The notes below the pieces were generated by a model. It made no database searches. It was given only the letters and a program-made list of their open reading frames with translations, and was not told the DNA's origin. Made by a program: the position numbers and the translations under genes. Positions 50,321-58,599 of a stretch of DNA of 64,000 bases are shown here, piece after piece. The number at the start of each line of letters is the position of its first letter. Within the stretch, counting starts at the first letter, position 1. The DNA is from Rhodobiaceae bacterium (GTDB lineage Bacteria; Pseudomonadota; Alphaproteobacteria; Parvibaculales; Parvibaculaceae), in NCBI GenBank assembly GCA_021404525.1, contig JAAWWE010000013.1, forward strand, positions 1 through 64,000, in the 5' to 3' direction.

Positions 50321-52135
50321 CTGAAGCTGCGGCACTGACGGGGCCTCATTCTCCCCACTCCGCATGGTCTCTGGGAGCCAACCGCTATCATGGGTCAGCC
50401 GTTCGGCTGCAACGGCCATATCCTTCTTGGTCACGCCCTGAAGCTTTTGAGCTTCTTCTGGACCCACTGCGTCTTCCACATCTTCTCCGATTTGGGTCTT
50501 GGAGATATGACGGAAATGCCCTTCTGCAGAAGGTTGCCAAAACAAGGAAAGCTCCCCACCAATGACAGTGGCAACACGGTCAATTGTGTCTTGGTCAGCG
50601 GCCTCATGATGGTTTGTAGCGTTCAACCGATAGGCCAGCAGAAACGCGAGCAGTGACTTGCGCTCTTTGGTTTCCATATCAGAGACAATCTGAATGTAGT
50701 CGGCGTCTTCTTCCCCAAAGACTTTCATCCAACTGATTTCAACATCCTGCAGGGCCATGTAGGCTTTGTTGGCTTTCAGTTCCTCACTGTCAAAACCCAA
50801 TGGAACATGACCATTGCGGATACCGGCAAACACGCGTGAGGTTGTGCCTCCAAAATGACTTTGAGCAAGCTCTGAGAGAAGCAACACTTCCGCTGCCTCT
50901 TCGTTGTTCTCTAGGAAAGCCTGCATTGCTAATGTGCGCTCGCCTGCCAGCCGGTCTTGATGCTTAGCTGAATAGCCTTTCTTAGTATTGTCTTGTTCTT
51001 TGCTGCCCTTCTGATTTGGAGACGCCTTCTCTTTCGACAGACCGCGTTCTGCATCTACGTCGCCGTTTCCATCGACAATGAGCACCACTCCCAGCTGAGC
51101 TTTCATTTCTGCTGAGTAGATTGCCTTACGTTCTTCGATCTCTTCAATCTGGTCTTGGAGACTGTCAATCAAGTCCCACTCTTCATCTGTAACGTCGTCA
51201 TTCTCTGCCAAGGGTTCCAGCTTCTTATTGAGCTTGTCGAGTTTGGCCTGATCCTTTGTTGATAGCTCAACGGTTTCAGGAGAGACGCGCTTGAGTTCCG
51301 ACCAGTTGATCTCCGGCCTCCGCCAAACCAGTTCGACCCATGACCACCCATCATCGAGATAGGTCTTCTTGATCTCTTCGACCTTCTCTGCTGCAAGCTT
51401 ATCTAGCAACGCGATGTCTGAAAGATACTGACTTTCCTTAAACAGGTCGGTCGTGACTGCCCCACCCTCTTCAACGTACTTATTAAGAGTTACGAGCCGA
51501 ACCCGAGGGTCACTGTCTCTAACGGTTTCTTCAAGCAACCTTGAACGGATCTGATATTCAGAAAAGTCACACCCAAACGCTCGAAACAGACTGATCTGCT
51601 GTTCTTGGTCTTCCGTCACGCAATAGGCCTGAAGTTCGGACAACCTCAAATCACCTTCACGATAGGCTTGAAATATCTCAGGTGCCGCATTTGCCAACCG
51701 AAGACGCTGCTCCACTTTCTTCTCAGCAACACCAAAACGGATTGCAATCTCTTCGTTAGATAGCCCCTCAACGCTCAGTGCGTTGAAAGCCTTAAACTCA
51801 TCTGCCGGGTGCATACCTACCCGAACAACATTGGTCGCGAGAGAAACCTCCCGTGCTTCGCTTGCAGGCCGCACTTCACAACGCATTGTGAAATTCTTAG
51901 CCAACTTTCCCTCAGTCTGAAGAGCTTGGCAGGCGAGGAAACGCCGCTGACCATCGGTGATGTCAACCATGCCTTTCTCTTCTGAGGCATGAACGATGAC
52001 TGGTGTGAGTTGTCCCTTGGCAGCAATGCTCGCGAGCATCTGCTCATGACCTGCCATCACATCGGTCTTACGTGTGTTGGCATCGGACACTTTCAGTTTT
52101 GCAAGCGTGATGTTTCTTGTTTCGATCTTGGTCAT
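50309..52135 (-). CDS. parB: Large ParB/RepB-family protein
   Basis: 608 residues from ATG 52135 (AAGGAA upstream). The ParB N-terminal nuclease-like domain is clear (ITLAKLKVSDANTRKTD, QLTPVIVHA, ITDGQRRFLACQAL), then the HTH (LSNEEIAIRFGVAEKKVEQRLRLANAAPEI). A long helical, charged C-terminus with a Lys/Gln-rich linker and extra 200 residues exceeds common ParB length. It may be a partition protein working with ParA or an ArdB/KorB-like regulator. Confidence 0.85.
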   Translation of the reverse strand: MTKIETRNITLAKLKVSDANTRKTDVMAGHEQMLASIAAKGQLTPVIVHASEEKGMVDITDGQRRFLACQALQTEGKLAKNFTMRCEVRPASEAREVSLATNVVRVGMHPADEFKAFNALSVEGLSNEEIAIRFGVAEKKVEQRLRLANAAPEIFQAYREGDLRLSELQAYCVTEDQEQQISLFRAFGCDFSEYQIRSRLLEETVRDSDPRVRLVTLNKYVEEGGAVTTDLFKESQYLSDIALLDKLAAEKVEEIKKTYLDDGWSWVELVWRRPEINWSELKRVSPETVELSTKDQAKLDKLNKKLEPLAENDDVTDEEWDLIDSLQDQIEEIEERKAIYSAEMKAQLGVVLIVDGNGDVDAERGLSKEKASPNQKGSKEQDNTKKGYSAKHQDRLAGERTLAMQAFLENNEEAAEVLLLSELAQSHFGGTTSRVFAGIRNGHVPLGFDSEELKANKAYMALQDVEISWMKVFGEEDADYIQIVSDMETKERKSLLAFLLAYRLNATNHHEAADQDTIDRVATVIGGELSLFWQPSAEGHFRHISKTQIGEDVEDAVGPEEAQKLQGVTKKDMAVAAERLTHDSGWLPETMRSGENEAPSVPQLQAAE

Positions 52136-52157
52136 TGGATTGAGTTCCTTGGTCTGA

Positions 52158-52244
52158 TTAGTCGGTGAATTGAGCAAAAAACGCTTGGGCGAGAATGAAG
52201 CCCATGACGTACTTGTTTGAGAGCAGTCGAAAGATGAGGAACAT
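52158..52244 (-). CDS. 28-residue microprotein before parB
   Basis: MFLIFRLLSNKYVMGFILAQAFFAQFTD, one hydrophobic helix, with an ideal AAGGAGG 6 nt before ATG 52244. The next gene starts 22 nt after its stop, so it may couple or regulate parB translation. Confidence 0.6.
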   Translation of the reverse strand: MFLIFRLLSNKYVMGFILAQAFFAQFTD

Positions 52245-52254
52245 GTTTCCCTCC

Positions 52255-52398
52255 TTAGAAGTTGCCTGTTGCTACTGTGATGAATGTTGAGAGTGCGTAG
52301 AGGCTTGCGAAAAACAGACAGGCCCCAGCCAGTTCGGAGAGGAAAAGAAAGACGGAACGTCCCCTGCCCTCTGTTGTGAAACTTGATCGCTGAAACAC
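52255..52398 (-). CDS. 47-residue single-pass membrane protein
   Basis: GTG 52398 with AGGAAAGGGAAG upstream. The C-terminal two thirds is hydrophobic (SVFLFLSELAGACLFFASLY). It precedes the 28-residue microprotein by 10 nt and belongs to the same leader operon of parB. Confidence 0.55.
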   Translation of the reverse strand: MFQRSSFTTEGRGRSVFLFLSELAGACLFFASLYALSTFITVATGNF

Positions 52399-52494
52399 TT
52401 CACTTCCCTTTCCTTAGTCCGGTTGCGACATGCAACCGGAACTAGGCCAGCGCCAATGAGCGTGGGGGGAATGGTCAAGATCACTTGGGCCGGC

Positions 52495-52556
52495 GGGGGA
52501 TCACCCGGCCTGCAACGATCGAAGCGTGAGCGGAGAGACGTGAAGGCTGGGGATAC
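52495..52556 (+). repeat. Stem element, copy B
   Basis: GGGGGATCACCC, CCGGCCT (52505-52511), GCAAC, a 20-nt centre, GACGTGA, AGGCTGG (52544-52550). Arms pair with one G-U wobble. It stands upstream of the leader operon on the opposite strand, and before the 42-residue protein. Confidence 0.7.
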
Positions 52557-52734
52557 CGGGCCAAGTGCCCCCCGTGTCTTTTGGGGGTTGTCTTGACCAG
52601 GGGGCGGGTAAGACCGCCCCTACTTTCACTGAGATAAGAAGCCGGAACGGCTACGATCCTTACAAAGAGGGTTTGCTACTCGATTTGAACCGAATAGCAT
52701 CTAGGTGTGTCCCGACATTCAGCGAGATAAAGAG

Positions 52735-52863
52735 ATGGAAGACCAAGAACAAGATCCAGGAAAGTTCCCGCTGGTACGAGGGAAAGTTATGGTCTTCGCT
52801 ATTCTGTCGTTTCTCTTCTCACTGGGAATCTTGGTTTTTCATTTTGTTCAGGCGATCTACTGA
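52735..52863 (+). CDS. 42-residue single-pass membrane protein
   Basis: MEDQEQDPGKFPLVRGKVMV then a helix FAILSFLFSLGILVFHFVQA. It has only a weak upstream AAGAG. It reads as a natural small membrane protein. No family known. Confidence 0.45.
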   Translation: MEDQEQDPGKFPLVRGKVMVFAILSFLFSLGILVFHFVQAIY

Positions 52864-53021
52864 ACGTTGCCGCTCTATAGATGGCAGAGCGGAGATCCGG
52901 CCGGTCTGCCGGCGAGATCCGTCCGCGCGCAGCCGTGAAAACTGAGGGCGCGTCGAGTCTATCGATCGCGCACCTCAGAGATCATCTCACGCAAGGTCGT
53001 TCTGGTGATCGAGGACTGAGA

Positions 53022-53156
53022 TCAACCGTCTGGTTTGTCTTTGGGCTTGACCCCTTTACGGGTGGACCAGATTCTGTATGAGAAATAGATGAAAGAGCCT
53101 ACGCCACCTAAGACGGCGGCAAGATTGGCGAGCAATTCGAGATTAAACATGTGCAT
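53022..53156 (-). CDS. 44-residue single-pass membrane protein
   Basis: MHMFNLELLANLAAVLGGVG, a membrane helix to FIYFSYRIW, then a basic tail (STRKGVKPKDKPDG). ATG 53156 or 53150; GGAA precedes. The pattern is typical of small inner-membrane proteins. Confidence 0.5.
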   Translation of the reverse strand: MHMFNLELLANLAAVLGGVGSFIYFSYRIWSTRKGVKPKDKPDG

Positions 53157-53556
53157 TTCCACACACGCCTGGGCAGAAGCCGATGAGCCTCCATTTGCCA
53201 TCCACTATTATGCTCTCAGGCGTCTTCTGAAAGACTGACAAATGTGGCACCTCGAACCATAGAAGTAGTTCGGCGCGTAGCGGGTGCGTTATTAACGTAG
53301 GTCTGCGCTCTCGTTTTTCAATAGTGTCTTGTTACACCACCATTTTCGGCTGAGTTGGGCCGATAACACGCCTCTCCATAAAGCCACGACCTATCCGTTC
53401 ACCGATTGTCCGCGCCAGGGATCGTGACCCCTTGTGGGCGGAGACCCTTTTGGGGCTCCGTGGCGTGAGCCATAGAGCCCGTCCGCGCTTGTCGCGGGGT
53501 GCATGGTTCTATTAGGCTGGAATAGAAATACGATTGGGGAACGGAGGAACGCTGGA
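53157..53556. other. Gene-free stretch with hairpins
   Basis: Stems GGAGACCC-TTTT-GGGGCTCC (53440-53459) and CCGCG-CTTGT-CGCGG (53483-53497) occur in a GC-rich block that runs into the next leader. It may be a structured leader. The left part (53157-53390) shows nothing. Confidence 0.4.
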
Positions 53557-53733
53557 ATGATCGTCTCAAAGAAACGTATGGGCATGTCTCTTCTGTCAGG
53601 AACAATAGCAACTGCCCTGCTCTATCTGTTCAGAGAGATTGGAGTTGGCTCACTGGGAACACCAGAGGGATTGATCGTCTATTTCCTCCTATTCACAACG
53701 TTCTGTCATTTCTTCCTGGTCAAAAACGAATAG
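53557..53733 (+). CDS. 58-residue membrane protein
   Basis: MIVSKKRMGMSLLSGTIATA, then two hydrophobic stretches (LLSGTIATALLYLF and GLIVYFLLFTTFCHFFLV). ATG 53557 with GGAGG 9 nt upstream is better than the longer frame. It directly precedes the SRAP gene by 42 nt. Confidence 0.6.
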   Translation: MIVSKKRMGMSLLSGTIATALLYLFREIGVGSLGTPEGLIVYFLLFTTFCHFFLVKNE

Positions 53734-53775
53734 CCTTTCCAGAGTCAGACGGTCAATCGCCAGGGAGCAAGCTTC

Positions 53776-54501
53776 ATGTGCGGACGTTTTGCTACCAGAT
53801 CGAAAAGTTGGCCTGAAATCTTCACCGCAATGGACCTGACGGCCACGCGAGACCGTCAAAGTGAAGTAAGAGCCAACTTCAATCTTGGACCAATGCAGAA
53901 GGCCCCAATCATTGCTTCTGATGGTTCGAAGATCCGCGCGGTAACAGCTACGTGGTCACTCATCCCAACATGGTGGAAGCAAGATCTGGAAGAGAAGAAA
54001 TTCTCCACCTTCAATGCGAAATCCGAGACGATCACGACCACGAAGTCCTATAGCGGTCCCATCAAAAGCCTGCGGTGCCTGGTCCCTGCCCACGCCTATT
54101 ACGAGTGGAAACGGGAGGGCAAAGTAAAACAAGGCGCCTTTGCGATTGGCATGAACGATCAGTCCATGTTCGCCATGGCCGGGATCTGGACTTACTGGAA
54201 AGGGACCTACAAGCAGAAGGATTGGGAAGGCTATTCCTTCTCGATCCTGACGTGTAAGCCGAACCCGCTGACAGCTGATGTCCATCACCGAATGCCGGTC
54301 ATTCTTCACAAGGATACTTATGAGGACTGGTTGCATGCACCAGTGGACCAGGCGCTCAACCTTGCTTCACCCTACCCGTCTCAGAATATGGCCGTCTGGG
54401 AAGTTGACGGCCGAGTTGGGAAGCCATCAGAGAATGACGAAGGCCTTCTGGCCCCGAAGGCAGAAGAGAAGCCCGGTAAAGAGACCGGGCTTCTGCTCTG
54501 A
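53776..54501 (+). CDS. SRAP domain protein (YedK/HMCES family)
   Basis: 241 residues. The catalytic Cys2 in MCGRF, Asn80 (FNAKSE), Glu110 (YYEWK) and His171 (HHRMPVIL) are all present. The family crosslinks to abasic sites in single-stranded DNA, which suits DNA entering during conjugation or replication. Full length with a normal C-terminal region. Confidence 0.93.
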   Translation: MCGRFATRSKSWPEIFTAMDLTATRDRQSEVRANFNLGPMQKAPIIASDGSKIRAVTATWSLIPTWWKQDLEEKKFSTFNAKSETITTTKSYSGPIKSLRCLVPAHAYYEWKREGKVKQGAFAIGMNDQSMFAMAGIWTYWKGTYKQKDWEGYSFSILTCKPNPLTADVHHRMPVILHKDTYEDWLHAPVDQALNLASPYPSQNMAVWEVDGRVGKPSENDEGLLAPKAEEKPGKETGLLL

Positions 54502-54834
54502 TCAATATTCAGATGCGAGCATGATAGTGAGAACGCGGGTTGTCACAGCCGGGTCGGCAGGATCTTCACTGCCAGCATCAAGCGTCTTGTTGTAATAATC
54601 GATTTTCCAAAAGATGTGGTGTTCTCCGTGATGAAACGCTCCGAAGTCTCTTTCGCCGTATGGATTGTTGTCGTCTGAGAAGTCATTGCAGGTTTCGACC
54701 TTCTGACGAATGTCCGACAGATCCTCGGGAGGGAGCGATGCCACACCGTCAGTCACGAAGACTTTCGATGCTATTCCCATAGCTGACCGAGCGAGATCAT
54801 TGAGCTTCGCGATGATGTGCGCGTTGTTAGACAT
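54502..54834 (-). CDS. DUF3768 family protein
   Basis: 110 residues: IAKLNDLAR, GVASLPPEDL, DDNNPYGERDFGAFHHG, IFWKIDYYNKTLDAGSEDPADP and TRVLTIMLASEY, the DUF3768 signature. ATG 54834, GGGGAAGAA upstream. Common on alphaproteobacterial plasmids; function unknown. It is convergent with the SRAP gene, whose stop touches its own. Confidence 0.88.
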   Translation of the reverse strand: MSNNAHIIAKLNDLARSAMGIASKVFVTDGVASLPPEDLSDIRQKVETCNDFSDDNNPYGERDFGAFHHGEHHIFWKIDYYNKTLDAGSEDPADPAVTTRVLTIMLASEY

Positions 54835-55257
54835 GATGGTTCTTCCCCAATTTGTTGAACAGGACAAACCTGAAACCTTGCGATCGGGGGAAGCCATCAA
54901 GGCCGTAGAGCGGAGCGTGCCTTGAAGGGTGCCCTAACAAGGTAGGTTGTCCGACTGTTCAATCAGGGGAGAAACCTTCTGAATGGCGCACTATCAGCGT
55001 CGCTTTGTGCTGCCGCACGCCCATGGCGAGCAGCTGACTTGAGAAGCCCGTCTACGGTTGTACGCGACCAGTTGGTTATTGGTGTTCTTGGCAAGTCATC
55101 TTGCAAGAACCAGAACACAAGTTCGCCAGAGGCTGACAGCCTATTGATGGAGCGCCTGATTGCATCCAGAGCAGGACAGCAGCTCGGACCAGAATAGCTT
55201 TCGCTGGTACATCTGAGCGCATCGGTGTTGGGCAGATCAATTGCATGAAGACATCTC
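54835..55257. other. Gene-free stretch
   Basis: A minus frame 54963-55424 (153 codons) overlaps the duplicated leader, but the copy at 41.4 kb has a stop in that frame, so I do not call it. Nothing else is supported. Confidence 0.4.
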
Positions 55258-55470
55258 TTGGTTGAGGCCGTCTCAACTATGCCTGTTAGGCGTCCCCTCT
55301 CCGCGATCAACCCCCAAATAGCACCCCGTGTTGCGTCCAAGAAGACGCTGCCCGCGCCAGGTCTATTTGGAGGTCGTTCGGCTGCGCCTTTCTTGATCTC
55401 TGCTCGTTGGTCCACTTTCTCCAACAGTCATCGACGGATACAAACCAAGGAGATGACAGATGAGCAATAA
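55258..55470 (+). CDS. Possible leader protein, copy 2
   Basis: 70-codon frame; the second part APRVASKKTLPAPGLFGGRS matches the 50-residue frame at 41.3-41.4 kb. It ends inside the 63-residue gene. In copy 1 the upstream part is closed by a frameshift, so the true start may be internal (ATG 55279 or later). Confidence 0.3.
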   Translation: MVEAVSTMPVRRPLSAINPQIAPRVASKKTLPAPGLFGGRSAAPFLISARWSTFSNSHRRIQTKEMTDEQ

Positions 55471-55651
55471 ACCAACACACACAGCGTTTCAGGTCACTAA
55501 AGCAGGCGACAAGAATTTCTGGAACCGGATCGGCGCTGCCTGGGAAAACAAAGATGGCAATGGGTTCAACATCAAACTCTTCGCCATGCCGCTGGACGGC
55601 GAGATCGTAATCCGGGTCGCCAAGGACAATGCTGACGAAGAGCAAGACTAA
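55460..55651 (+). CDS. 63-residue plasmid protein, copy 2
   Basis: Begins MSNKPTHTAFQVTKAGDK; GGAG 7 nt upstream. It differs from copy 1 at about 19 of 63 positions, mostly conservative changes, so both appear to be maintained. Confidence 0.75.
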   Translation: MSNKPTHTAFQVTKAGDKNFWNRIGAAWENKDGNGFNIKLFAMPLDGEIVIRVAKDNADEEQD

Positions 55652-55659
55652 CGCAGCGC

Positions 55660-55686
55660 GGAGGCTCGGTTCACCGCCGGGCCTCC
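55660..55686. terminator. Hairpin after the 63-residue gene
   Basis: GGAGGCTCGG and CCGGGCCTCC pair across TTCACCG, directly after the stop. Confidence 0.55.
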
Positions 55687-55695
55687 CCTTCAATC

Positions 55696-55730
55696 GAAAA
55701 GCCCCCGGAGCATAGCGCCGTGGGCTTTTC
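55696..55730. terminator. Terminator beside the tRNA fragment
   Basis: GAAAAGCCC (55696-55704) and GGGCTTTTC (55722-55730), symmetric, usable in both directions; just 3' of the tRNA fragment on the minus strand. Confidence 0.65.
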
Positions 55731-55732
55731 AA

Positions 55733-55784
55733 TGGTTGCGGGGATAGGATTTGAACCTATGACCTTCAGGTCATGAGCCTGATC
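55733..55784 (-). pseudogene. 3' half of an initiator tRNA-Met gene
   Basis: On the minus strand the anticodon arm TCAGG-CTCATGA-CCTGA (CAT anticodon), variable loop, T-arm with GGTTCAAATCC and an acceptor 3' strand CCCCGCAACCA are present. The D-arm and the 5' acceptor strand are absent; the sequence departs right after the anticodon stem. This is the shape of an attachment-site remnant left by an integrase that uses tRNA genes. Confidence 0.75.
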
Positions 55785-56396
55785 GCGCCAATTCAGAAAT
55801 GAGCACTGATCCAATTCTATCAGTCCAACAATACAGGTTCGCCCGTGTCCCCGACTTTGAAACGGAAGATGCAAATCCTTAGACAAATGCTGGAAGAAAA
55901 ACCCAACGTTGGAATTTCGCTCAGCATCGGTCGCATCAGATCGGCGCTGAGAAATCATCTGACAGAATGTCAAAAACATCCAGTGAACTTTGAAGACCCA
56001 GGGATGATAACACTAAACCAGCTCCGCTCGAAACAGCCTGTCAGAGACCAATCCCGTTAGACAACAGAACTTCTATATCGAGACCTTAGCAGACTACCCG
56101 GACGCCAGCTTTCCGGGGACGAAATACATGAGCATAACGATAACTTCTGATTGACCCATATAAGCAAACCAAGCAGTTTGCGCAGGCAGTTCAATAGAGC
56201 TGCCGGGATTAGCAGCCTGTACACACAGCGTCCGACGCGGCAACCACCGCGCACTAAGGTCGGACGCAATGGGCTTCCTTGCGGAGGACCGCTTCACTGT
56301 GTGTGCGGTACTGCTAACTCGTTGTTGACCGGCCACCCGGCCAGGGCAGCAAGAGAGAGATTGGTCCAGAACAGACAGAAATATGGTAGGGTGGAT
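55785..56396. other. Gene-poor stretch
   Basis: A plus frame 55845-56060 (71 codons from GTG) exists but lacks a ribosome site and family. Palindromic pieces around 56220-56310 (ACACACAG and CTGTGTGT words) are present. No certain gene. Confidence 0.35.
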
Positions 56397-56612
56397 ATGG
56401 GTATTCTTGAAAACAACGAAGAGGACGAACAAGAGCTTCTAACGTGTTACCGAAAGTTCTCTCTTGGACTTCAACAAGCAACTTTGGACACATTCCGGTG
56501 GCTTTCATCGGGACACGTCAAACAGCCAGCTAAAGCTTCTGTCATCTCTGAAAACACCCCTCTGGCTAAAAATGATGCGCCGGACGTTGGTAACAGCTCA
56601 CTAGACAGCTAG
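56397..56612 (+). CDS. 71-residue protein, YRK paralogue
   Basis: MGILENNEEDEQELLTCYRK, then a helix SLGLQQATLDTFRWLSSG and a polar tail. Related to the 43-residue protein at 40612 through DEQELLTxYRK. AGGGTGG precedes ATG 56397. Confidence 0.5.
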   Translation: MGILENNEEDEQELLTCYRKFSLGLQQATLDTFRWLSSGHVKQPAKASVISENTPLAKNDAPDVGNSSLDS

Positions 56613-56813
56613 AGAAATTAGCAATGGGGTCTGATAATTTTGGCGGACTGCAGATTTGGTCAGCAACCGTGCGAACCAAACACAAAACAACGTTCTTTTA
56701 GCTGCGACTAGCCATGCAAATACTTTTGGAGGTGATGTGCCACCTGAAAGTGTCCTCGATATTGGTTAGAGTTTTCCGCGAGAACCCCTTGGCTGGGAGA
56801 GGAGCGGAAAGGC

Positions 56814-57122
56814 ATGAAAGCCTCGAAATTCACGGACGCGCAGAAGGCGTTCATTATCAAACAGGGCGAAGAAGGCATTCAGGTTGCAGAGATTTGTCGC
56901 AAGGCTGGAATTTGCCAGGCGACCTATTTTAACTGGAAGAAGAAGTATGCAGGGTTGCTGCCAACGGATATGAAGCGTTTGCGTGAGCTGGAAGACGAGA
57001 ACTCCAGGCTAAAAAAGATCGTTGCTGATCTATCCCTCGACAAAGAGATGCTTCAGGACGTTCTCAAGCGAAAGCTCCGAAGCCTCCTCGGAGGCGAACC
57101 CTGGTCGATGAGATCAGGTTAG
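56814..57122 (+). CDS. IS3-family transposase OrfA
   Basis: 102 residues: HTH FTDAQKAFIIKQGEEGIQVAEICRKAGICQATYFNWKKKYAG followed by a leucine-zipper region (MKRLRELEDENSRLKKIVADLSLDKEMLQDVLKRK). OrfB follows in the -1 frame, as in IS3 elements with programmed frameshifting. Confidence 0.9.
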   Translation: MKASKFTDAQKAFIIKQGEEGIQVAEICRKAGICQATYFNWKKKYAGLLPTDMKRLRELEDENSRLKKIVADLSLDKEMLQDVLKRKLRSLLGGEPWSMRSG

Positions 57123-57916
57123 ATTGGCGAGTATCGACACGGCGTGCCTGTGCACTTGCAGGGATTGACCCTCGGATCTATCGATACAAGTCTCGCCGCC
57201 CCGATCAGGCTGCTCTGGAACAGCGGATCAAGGAGATTTGCCAAACCCGCATGCGGTTTGGCTACAGGCGCGTTCATGTCCTGCTGCGCCGCGAGGGTTG
57301 GTCGGTGAACGCGAAAAAGACCTATAGGATCTACAAGGAACTGGGGATGCAGCTGAGGAACAAGACACCGAAACGACGGGTAAAGGCGAAGCTGAGAGAA
57401 GACCGCAAGAAAGCTGTCGGTCCCAATGATGTTTGGGCGATCGATTTTGTACATGATCAGTTGGCGTCGGGTCGCAAGTTACGGGTTCTGACGGTTGTGG
57501 ATACCTTCTCAAGATACGTTCCCGTATTGGATGCCAGGTTCAGTTACCGCGGTGAGGATGTCGTTGCCACGCTTGAGCGCGTGTGCGGTCAAACCGGCTA
57601 CCCCAAAACAATCAGGGTCGATAATGGCAGCGAGTTTATCTCGTGAGATATGGACCTGTGGGCGTATCGGCGCGGTGTAACCCTGGACTTCTCCAGGCCT
57701 GGAAAACCGACTGACAATGCGTTCATTGAAGCCTTTAATGGTCGGTTCCGTGCTGAATGTTTGAACACCCATTGGTTTATGAGCCTTGCAGATACCGCCC
57801 AAAAGGTGGAGGCTTGGCGTAGAGATTATAATGAACAGCGACAACATAGTGCCATCGGCAACCAAGTACCGGCGGCATTGATAAAATCGCCACACGCATC
57901 CAGCCCGTGTGTGTGA
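57104..57916 (+). pseudogene. IS3-family transposase OrfB, interrupted by one stop
   Basis: The DDE frame runs VDEIRLDW, MRFGYRRVHVLLRREGW, DVWAIDFVHDQL (first Asp), NGSEFIS, then TGA (57644-57646), then DLWAYRRGVTLDFSRPGKPTDNAFIEAFNGRFR (the Glu). The stop stands where the family has Arg (CGA to TGA), one base change. The catalytic Glu is beyond it, so the enzyme is inactive. Confidence 0.85.
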
Positions 57917-58027
57917 TCAAAGCGCGGAAACTCTAGCCGTCGCTGAGGACCCGTTGGGGAGCACGTCAACCCCAGAACAGAGCTAACTTATAAACGAGGA
58001 CAATTAGGGGAGCAGGTCAAACGCTAG

Positions 58028-58099
58028 AACGCCAACAACGGGATGCTGTCTCCCGTCAACTTCGAAGGGCAGCAGAAACTGAACCCGCAGGGTGTCTAG
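58028..58099 (+). pseudogene. Tail of another IS3-type transposase
   Basis: NANNGMLSPVNFEGQQKLNPQGV then TAG: the typical last residues of an IS3 OrfB. The rest of the gene is missing. Confidence 0.45.
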
Positions 58100-58129
58100 A
58101 AAAGGAGGGGCTATTCAAGATGTCGCTGC

Positions 58130-58398
58130 GGGTGCGGCGTAGCGCGAGAGCTTCACGGTAGGTTTGTCACCTGAGGTCCGAACACCTATTCATTGACAGT
58201 TCGTCTCAAGGGCGACAACAATTCCACATTCTACCATCAATTTTTCAATATCGCGCAACCGGAGGTTGGAGAGGGAAAACATTCGACCGCCTCCTGAACG
58301 GTTGACGGCAAGAAGTGGCGATTGCGACAACCGACCTGTGTCGTCTGATCACGGTTGCACTCCCAAGTGATTTATACCGACAAGTTTGCGACAAAGCC
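58130..58398 (-). mobile_element. Decayed IS6-family element, copy 1
   Basis: The end GGCTTTGTCGCAAACTTGTC (58398-58379, minus) is an IS6-type terminal repeat. A broken frame after it reads HFLPSTVQEAV and FGPQV with several stops, matching copy 2 at 62.4-62.8 kb. Bases 57917-58027 show only IS ends. Confidence 0.6.
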
Positions 58399-58419
58399 AT
58401 TGCAAGTTTTCAGCTGTAA

Positions 58420-58454
58420 CAAAAAGGCGGTCCCGGTATGAGGCCGGGACCGCC
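58420..58454 (-). terminator. Terminator of the DUF1302 gene
   Basis: On the minus strand GGCGGTCCCGG pairs with CCGGGACCGCC and TTTTT follows. It is 146 bp past the DUF1302 stop. Confidence 0.75.
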
Positions 58455-58599
58455 AACACCGCTGACTGTGCATGTCGTCATTTGAGGGATGCCGACAACC
58501 AGAAAGTCAACGATCAGATCTCAACGAATTCACTTCTACGATCGCTGAGATTATCAACCACTGCTCAGTCTCCTGAGACCCAACAGTGAAGTCTTGCAC

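Larger units (their letters stand above)
55268..55686 (+). repeat. Inverted duplication, right copy
   Basis: Matches 41080-41499 in opposite orientation, so the pair bound a 14-kb segment with qatABCD and the toxin-antitoxin modules. Confidence 0.8.
56733..58019 (+). mobile_element. IS3-family insertion sequence
   Basis: Left end TGATGTGCCACCTGAAAGTG (from 56733) pairs with either GAGGACCCGTTGGGGAGCAC (ending 57968) or GAGGACAATTAGGGGAGCAG (ending 58019) as inverted right ends. Two candidate right ends imply a nested or repeated end. No clear target duplication. Confidence 0.75.

Noticed and set aside
52565-52945. 126-codon plus frame
   Set aside because: Overlaps a more plausible 42-residue membrane protein in another frame and has no domain.
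54963-55424. 153-codon minus frame
   Set aside because: Its N-terminal part lies in the duplicated leader, and the other copy has a stop in that frame.
55671-55979. 102-codon minus frame
   Set aside because: Crosses the tRNA fragment and terminator hairpins.
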